Shown piece by piece: positions 60,415 to 64,000 of a DNA stretch of 64,000 bases (the stretch's first letter is position 1; every line of letters starts with the position of its first letter). The position numbers and the translations under genes are program-made. The notes under the pieces were generated by a model. The model was not told where the DNA came from, did no database searches, and was given only the letters and a program-made list of their open reading frames with translations. Source of the stretch: Photobacterium arenosum (GTDB taxonomy: Bacteria > Pseudomonadota > Gammaproteobacteria > Enterobacterales > Vibrionaceae); NCBI RefSeq assembly GCF_014841115.1, contig NZ_JACYTP010000002.1, positions 534,392 to 598,391 on the forward strand, written 5' to 3'.

Positions 60415-60447
60415 AGCCCCATACGTGTTGTATCGGGGCTTTTTTTT
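60415..60447 (+). terminator. Strong terminator with no annotated gene before it
   Basis: AGCCCC-ATAC pairs with GTAT-C-GGGGCT and runs into eight T residues on the plus strand. It lies 175 bases beyond the puuD hairpin with no open reading frame between, so it may end a small RNA or a read-through transcript. Confidence 0.75.
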
Positions 60448-60456
60448 GTCTGAGCT

Positions 60457-60885
60457 TTACGCCGGTCTCGTCAGCAAAATCAGCAATTCATCGTTATTTG
60501 CCAGCAGATCGGTGATTGTGCACTGGTCTAACTCCGCCAGAAAGGCGTCTTTGGCTTTCGCCAGATAGGATTTCAGACGGCAGGCTGGAGTGATATGGCA
60601 GAACTCGGGGGCGCAATTCACCACTTGCAGCGGTTCCAGATCCCGAACCACCTGACCCACAATGATGTCACTCGCTGGCATCGCCAGACATATCCCGCCA
60701 TTTTTTCCGCGAACGGTTTTCACATAGCCTAGCTGGCCCAGTTTATTGATGATTTTCACCATATGGTTTCTGGACACAGCGAACGTGTCACTGACGTGGC
60801 TGATACTGGTGAGCTCCCCATCTGGCAAGGCACCCAGCAGGATCAAAGCTCTCAATCCGTAGTCAGTAAAGTTGGTCAGTTGCAC
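60457..60885 (-). CDS. nsrR: Nitric-oxide-sensing repressor NsrR
   Basis: Rrf2-family iron-sulfur repressor that releases its targets when nitric oxide attacks the cluster. The 142-residue protein has the winged helix (about 1-70; [37 protein letters not shown]) and the three cluster cysteines at residues 91, 96 and 102 ([12 protein letters not shown]), the same positions as in E. coli NsrR. It is divergent from hmp, and two NsrR-type boxes lie between them. Confidence 0.95.
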   Translation of the reverse strand: MQLTNFTDYGLRALILLGALPDGELTSISHVSDTFAVSRNHMVKIINKLGQLGYVKTVRGKNGGICLAMPASDIIVGQVVRDLEPLQVVNCAPEFCHITPACRLKSYLAKAKDAFLAELDQCTITDLLANNDELLILLTRPA

Positions 60886-60936
60886 ATTTTTTCCTCTTTC
60901 AACACTAGCGGCAAGTGTAATTCCTTTATTGACTGA

Positions 60937-60959
60937 AAGATATATTTAAGATACAACTT
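60937..60959. promoter_or_regulatory. NsrR-type box 1
   Basis: AAGATATATTT-A-AGATACAACTT fits the 11-1-11 NsrR inverted motif (AAnATGCATTT halves) imperfectly. It lies between nsrR and hmp, nearer to nsrR. Confidence 0.6.
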
Positions 60960-60962
60960 TAA

Positions 60963-60985
60963 AACATGCATTATAAATACATCTT
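60963..60985. promoter_or_regulatory. NsrR-type box 2
   Basis: AACATGCATTA-T-AAATACATCTT fits the NsrR inverted motif well. It ends 14 bases before the hmp start and would block hmp expression when bound. Confidence 0.75.
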
Positions 60986-60999
60986 TAAAGGAAGCCGCT

Positions 61000-62172
61000 A
61001 TGCTGAGTCAGAACACCATTGATATCGTTAAATCCACAGCACCGCTTTTAGCCGAAACCGGCCCAAAACTCACCGCACATTTTTATGATCGTATGTTCAG
61101 TCATCACCCTGAACTGAAAGATATTTTTAACCTGACGCACCAGGACAGCGGCCGTCAGCGCGAAGCTTTGTTTAACGCGGTGTACGGTTATGCTGCGAAT
61201 ATCGATAATCTTGAAGTGCTGTTGCCCGTGGTGGAGAAAATTGCTCAGAAACATGCCAGCTTCAGCATTACAGCAGAGCAGTACGCGATTGTGGGTGAGC
61301 ACTTGCTAGGCACCATTGATGAATTGTTCGCACCGGGCCAGGCTGTGCTGGATGCGTGGGCTGAAGCATACGGTTTGTTGTCTACAGTGTTTATTGACCG
61401 AGAAGAGGCTATTTACCAGGAAAATGAGGCAAAAACCGGTGGCTGGCGCGGCACGCGGGAATTTGAACTGGTGGAAAAAAAACCAGAAAGCGATGTGATA
61501 ACCAGTTTTGTGTTTATGCCGACAGATGACCAGCCTGTCGCGACTTATCAACCGGGGCAGTACATTGGCATTTATCTGAAGGCGGATAGTTTTGACAATC
61601 AGGAGATACGCCAGTACAGCCTTTCCGGTGCCCCTAATGGTGAGACCTACCGAATTTCAGTCAAACGTGAGGATCTGGGTACTGTGTCATCTTATCTTCA
61701 CCAGCATCTGAACGAGGGTGATAAAGTTCAGTTGGCAGCACCATCCGGTGACTTTTTCTTCCGTTCTGAAGCTACTCAGCCTGTCGCTCTGATTTCGGCA
61801 GGTGTTGGTCTTACACCTATGCTGGCGATGCTGGAAAGCATCAAAGACAACCACCAGGCACCGATTCACTGGTTGCATGCCGCTGAAAACCACCGTCAGC
61901 ATGCGTTTGGCAGTCATGTAGCAGAGATTGCAAATACTGCAGAGGGTGTCAGCAGCCATGTCTGGTATCGCGAGCCTCAGGGAGCCACCGCAGACTTTGA
62001 AGGATTTTTGGATTTGAGCAAACTGGATACGGCTGTCGACTGGCAAAACACCACTTTCTATTTCTGCGGCCCGGTGGGTTTCATGCAGCATGTGGCCAAG
62101 CAGCTTAAAGAAAAAGGCGTGAGCGAATCGCAGATGCACTACGAGTGCTTCGGACCGCATAAGGTGTTGTGA
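61000..62172 (+). CDS. hmp: Nitric oxide dioxygenase (flavohemoglobin)
   Basis: Detoxifies nitric oxide to nitrate using oxygen, haem and FAD/NADPH. The 390-residue protein has the globin domain (1-140) with proximal His85 (QKHASF) and distal Tyr29 and Gln53, then the FAD-binding barrel (about 150-260; [21 protein letters not shown]) and the NAD domain (about 265-390; [37 protein letters not shown]). It matches E. coli Hmp (396 aa). AAGGAAG precedes the ATG. It is under apparent NsrR control and has a terminator after the stop. Confidence 0.97.
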   Translation: MLSQNTIDIVKSTAPLLAETGPKLTAHFYDRMFSHHPELKDIFNLTHQDSGRQREALFNAVYGYAANIDNLEVLLPVVEKIAQKHASFSITAEQYAIVGEHLLGTIDELFAPGQAVLDAWAEAYGLLSTVFIDREEAIYQENEAKTGGWRGTREFELVEKKPESDVITSFVFMPTDDQPVATYQPGQYIGIYLKADSFDNQEIRQYSLSGAPNGETYRISVKREDLGTVSSYLHQHLNEGDKVQLAAPSGDFFFRSEATQPVALISAGVGLTPMLAMLESIKDNHQAPIHWLHAAENHRQHAFGSHVAEIANTAEGVSSHVWYREPQGATADFEGFLDLSKLDTAVDWQNTTFYFCGPVGFMQHVAKQLKEKGVSESQMHYECFGPHKVL

Positions 62173-62186
62173 GTTTTATCTGATTT

Positions 62187-62210
62187 GGCAGGAGTTGCCC
62201 TGCCATTTTT
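62187..62210 (+). terminator. Terminator of hmp
   Basis: GGCAGG-AGTTGC-CCTGCC followed by ATTTTT, 14 bases after the hmp stop. Confidence 0.8.
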
Positions 62211-62212
62211 AC

Positions 62213-62531
62213 TTATCTATTGTCATCAAAGTTGCATATCGGTTGTTTTTTAAAATAAAAAATCATCACATGAGAAATTAAAAAGAAGAGCGCTAGTATT
62301 CGAATCCAACCAGTGATGATGAATGTAGAATCAAAGTTAGGGTAGAATAAATATCCGTTCACATGGCTATCAAAAAATATTGAGTAATGCTGAGGCCCAA
62401 AGATTAGTGCTGTTATAAAAATAAATGTAAAGCCACACTTTTTTATATTTATGGTGTTTTTTATCAATTTAAGCCCTACAGTTAAACCTGTAATACATTA
62501 TAACAATGTAGAGTGTGAAATAAATGTTCAT
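62213..62531 (-). pseudogene. Decayed second copy of the immunity-like membrane gene
   Basis: The open part (62467 down to 62213) gives a small membrane protein clearly related to the intact one at 62719-63054: GPQHYSIFFDSHV, TFIITGWIRILALFFLI against AQQYSIFFDNKV, SFKINGWIQASALFFLI. The expected start is an ATG at 62531 (MNIYFTLYIV), but that frame is lost near 62495. Continuing in the next frame (CITGLTVGLKLIKN) restores the alignment. I therefore read it as a frameshifted paralogue. It directly follows the toxin-tip remnant, as the intact gene follows the intact tip. Confidence 0.65.
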
Positions 62532-62702
62532 TTTTTTTGATTTATTTGTTAAATATGGATTAACTGCGTCAGTAATCGTAACACCATTGGCTATACCTTC
62601 AAAAGTGAGCGCGCCAATACCCATTGTTCGCTAAACTTTTTTCAAATCTTGAGCAATAGTTCTGAAAAGAATCAGTTGTCGGGCATTCGGAGTATTGGCG
62701 GT
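62532..62702 (-). pseudogene. Remnant of a second toxin C-terminal tip
   Basis: Translated on the minus strand from about 62702 it reads ANTPNARQLILFRTIAQDL, a stop codon (TAG), then RTMGIGALTFEGIANGVTIT and DAVNPYLTNKSKK. This aligns with the last 50 residues of the toxin fragment at 63054-63550 (IPNTKQFKLFYYTKQDY, KTMSSSALGFEITSNTIT, ASDAIQPYINENK). The in-frame stop, and loss of everything upstream of the PNAR segment, show it is dead. This is the pattern of a displaced tip left behind in a polymorphic-toxin locus. Confidence 0.65.
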
Positions 62703-62718
62703 ATGAACAGTTTTTATT

Positions 62719-63054
62719 TTAATTTCGATTAGGAAACAAAAGACCCTTTGAAATTCTAAACCACCGTCCTACTTTCGAGGGGGGTATTGTTGCAGTGTTA
62801 ATGATTAAAAAAAATAAAGCGCTTGCTTGAATCCAACCATTAATTTTAAATGATGTATCTGACAAGGAAAAAAACCAGTAAGACAACACTTTGTTATCAA
62901 AGAATATTGAATACTGTTGTGCATTGAAAAAAACATAAACAATAGCCCAAAGAATGAAGTAAGGTGCTTTGTTGTTTTTTGTATAAGACAATGATGCCTT
63001 ATGTGTTAAATATACTCCCAAAATGCTCATAAAAAAGTAAATTAACATTGTCAT
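62719..63054 (-). CDS. Small membrane protein, candidate immunity protein
   Basis: A 111-residue protein with about three membrane segments (MLIYFFMSILGVYLTH, APYFILWAIVYVFF, INGWIQASALFFLII). Its ATG overlaps the stop of the upstream toxin fragment by one base (TAATG), which implies coupled translation. A decayed paralogue lies downstream, beside a decayed copy of the toxin tip. This genetic arrangement, rather than any known domain, is the reason to call it an immunity protein. The region is AT-rich, which suggests it was acquired. Confidence 0.7.
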   Translation of the reverse strand: MTMLIYFFMSILGVYLTHKASLSYTKNNKAPYFILWAIVYVFFNAQQYSIFFDNKVLSYWFFSLSDTSFKINGWIQASALFFLIINTATIPPSKVGRWFRISKGLLFPNRN

Positions 63055-63550
63055 TATTTATTCTCGTTTATATACGGTTGGATTGCGTCAGATGCAGTGA
63101 TTGTGTTGCTTGTTATTTCAAATCCTAGTGCAGAGCTAGACATTGTTTTCCATCCCTTACTGTAATCTTGTTTTGTATAATAAAAAAGTTTGAATTGTTT
63201 GGTATTTGGGATATTCGAATTAATGGCAGGTTTAATTGTGTTTTTTAAGCCATAAGCACTGGTTGCCAAGTCAACCGCAGCATAGGCCAGGTTTCCCTCA
63301 TCTTCTGAATATCCCATGCGTTTTGCTGTCTTTTGGTATTGTTTTTTCAACCAGCCAGTGCCGTCCCCGTATTTTCCGGTATATTGGTTATTCCAGTTCT
63401 GATCAAGGTTTCCTGTAATGTTATACGAGTTCTCATAAATGTTATTACCTCCGTGAGCCATCATAGGAACTCCGACGCTGGAACACCATGATGCCCCGGT
63501 AAAAGAGAATACTGAGCTGGTTATACACAGGCCATAACCTGCAGTCAGCT
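63054..63550 (-). CDS. C-terminal region of a polymorphic toxin, N-terminus cut by an IS
   Basis: The frame is open from the IS junction at 63550 to the TAA at 63054 (about 165 codons). The upstream part reads LTAGYGLCITSSVSFSFTG and GVPMMAHGGNNIYENSYN, then LKKQYQKTAKRMGYSEDEGN, LAYAAVDLATSAYGLKNTIK and the tip PNTKQFKLFYYTKQDYSKGW. The hydrophobic glycine-rich stretch, HGGNNIYEN and AYAAVDLATSAYG resemble the DUF4225-type C-terminal region of secreted toxins. An ATG pair at 63464 could start a shorter product, but no good ribosome site precedes it. The activity of the domain is unknown to me. Confidence 0.6.
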
Positions 63551-64000
63551 CAGGGCGAGAACACGTATGCTCATTTTTTATCCAAACCTTGGATTCCCGC
63601 CAATATTACTTGCTCCAAATAGGCAATATTCATGGCAGCTATTTTCTGCTTGCGCCTGATACTCGCCTTTTTACTTGTTTCTAATCGAAGCATGTTAAGA
63701 GCCATGTGACGCACACCAGCCAGGAGTTCGGCGGCATTGCCACGATAGATTTGGCAAGCATCTTCATTCATCGTGACATCAAGCACCCAGTGCAACCGAT
63801 TTTCGATTTCCCAGTGACCTCGGACTGCATTGGCAAAACGTTCGGGGGTGAGCACCGCAGAGCTAATATAGTAGCGGTACTCCAGCGACTCTTTCCCTGC
63901 TGAGTCAATACGATAGCCAATAGCAACACCGACGCTTTGAAGCCCTTTCCAATCAGGGAAATCTGTCGTCAACTCCTGCGCTGACATGACGTGGTATTCG
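63551..64000 (-). mobile_element. ISAs1-family (H-repeat-like) insertion sequence, partial
   Basis: The element's transposase stops at 63571. The outer sequence (63551-63570, CAGGGCGAGAACACGTATGC) looks like its terminal repeat: the toxin reading frame is unbroken up to this point, and homology to toxin ends here. The other end lies beyond the window, so target duplication cannot be checked. H-repeats of this family are known companions of Rhs toxin loci. Confidence 0.7.
63571..64000 (-). CDS. ISAs1-family transposase, C-terminal part
   Basis: DDE transposase fragment of 143 residues; the gene continues past the right edge. Diagnostic segments are EYHVMSAQELTTDFPDWKG, YRYYISSAVLTPERFANAVR, GHWEIENRLHWVLDVTMNED (containing the catalytic Glu) and NAAELLAGVRHMALNML. 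The frame is intact over the visible part, so the element may still be complete. Confidence 0.9.
   Translation of the reverse strand, partial: EYHVMSAQELTTDFPDWKGLQSVGVAIGYRIDSAGKESLEYRYYISSAVLTPERFANAVRGHWEIENRLHWVLDVTMNEDACQIYRGNAAELLAGVRHMALNMLRLETSKKASIRRKQKIAAMNIAYLEQVILAGIQGLDKK

Noticed and set aside
1..64000. CRISPR array, prophage, integron or rRNA operon
   Set aside because: No regularly spaced repeats, phage structural genes, integrase or rRNA sequence were seen; the few tandem repeats are short and lack spacers.

Overview
The window looks like a chromosomal segment of a marine gammaproteobacterium of the Vibrionaceae, most likely Photobacterium or a close relative. The evidence is gene content and order: Mlc, an E. 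coli-like divergent bioA/bioBFCD locus, htpX, nsrR/hmp, hutHU, SlyA and RutR-like regulators, and a PuuD-type urate pathway. Base composition is moderate over most genes. It turns visibly AT-rich at 23.0-23.7 kb and from 62.2 kb to the right edge. The species is inferred, not proven.

Layout. 0-6.7 kb: the start of asnS (left edge), a very large unrecognised lipoprotein, queE, mlc, a DCC-family thiol protein and a Lon N-domain protein. 6.8-12 kb: biotin biosynthesis, with bioA divergent from the overlapping bioB-F-C-D operon and a BirA-type operator between them. 12-18 kb: a membrane protein, a 51-residue protein, htpX, a periplasmic PQQ sugar dehydrogenase, and a MocR/GabR-type regulator divergent from an EamA exporter. 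18-23 kb: tRNA-Ser(UGA), a 200-bp-spaced duplication of its 3' flank, a LysR regulator, hutH and an unusually long urocanase. 23-28 kb: an acidic lipoprotein behind a long AT-rich leader, then slyA-hlyD-DUF2955 with two SlyA-like boxes. 28-33 kb: a chemoreceptor, a CSS-EAL phosphodiesterase and an SBP-GGDEF cyclase. 33-45 kb: two GNATs, membrane glucose dehydrogenase, a GAF protein, an esterase, a glutamine-synthetase-like ligase with a class I amidotransferase, and an MFS/TetR pair with a clear operator.

44.7-50.5 kb is a six-gene minus-strand cluster: DUF4331 protein, cadherin-like lipoprotein, TPR-like protein, HupE/UreJ membrane protein, ECF sigma factor and RskA-like anti-sigma factor. 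A candidate ECF promoter sits before its first gene. I know of no described function for this set, and it is one of the two best candidates for an undescribed system.

50.7-60.2 kb is a purine and urate catabolic region: RutR-like regulator, 8-oxoguanine deaminase, two NCS2 permeases, uraH, puuE, uraD, allA and puuD. Together they carry 8-oxoguanine or urate to allantoate, and ureidoglycolate to glyoxylate. No allantoicase is visible. Identical palindromes (ATTGTATACAAT) upstream of the permease and of puuE suggest one shared regulator. 60.4-62.2 kb holds nsrR and hmp with two NsrR boxes.

The right end (62.2-64.0 kb) is the second candidate: a polymorphic-toxin C-terminal region overlapping an immunity-like membrane gene, then a decayed second copy of both, with the toxin reading frame cut by an ISAs1/H-repeat-type element that runs off the window.
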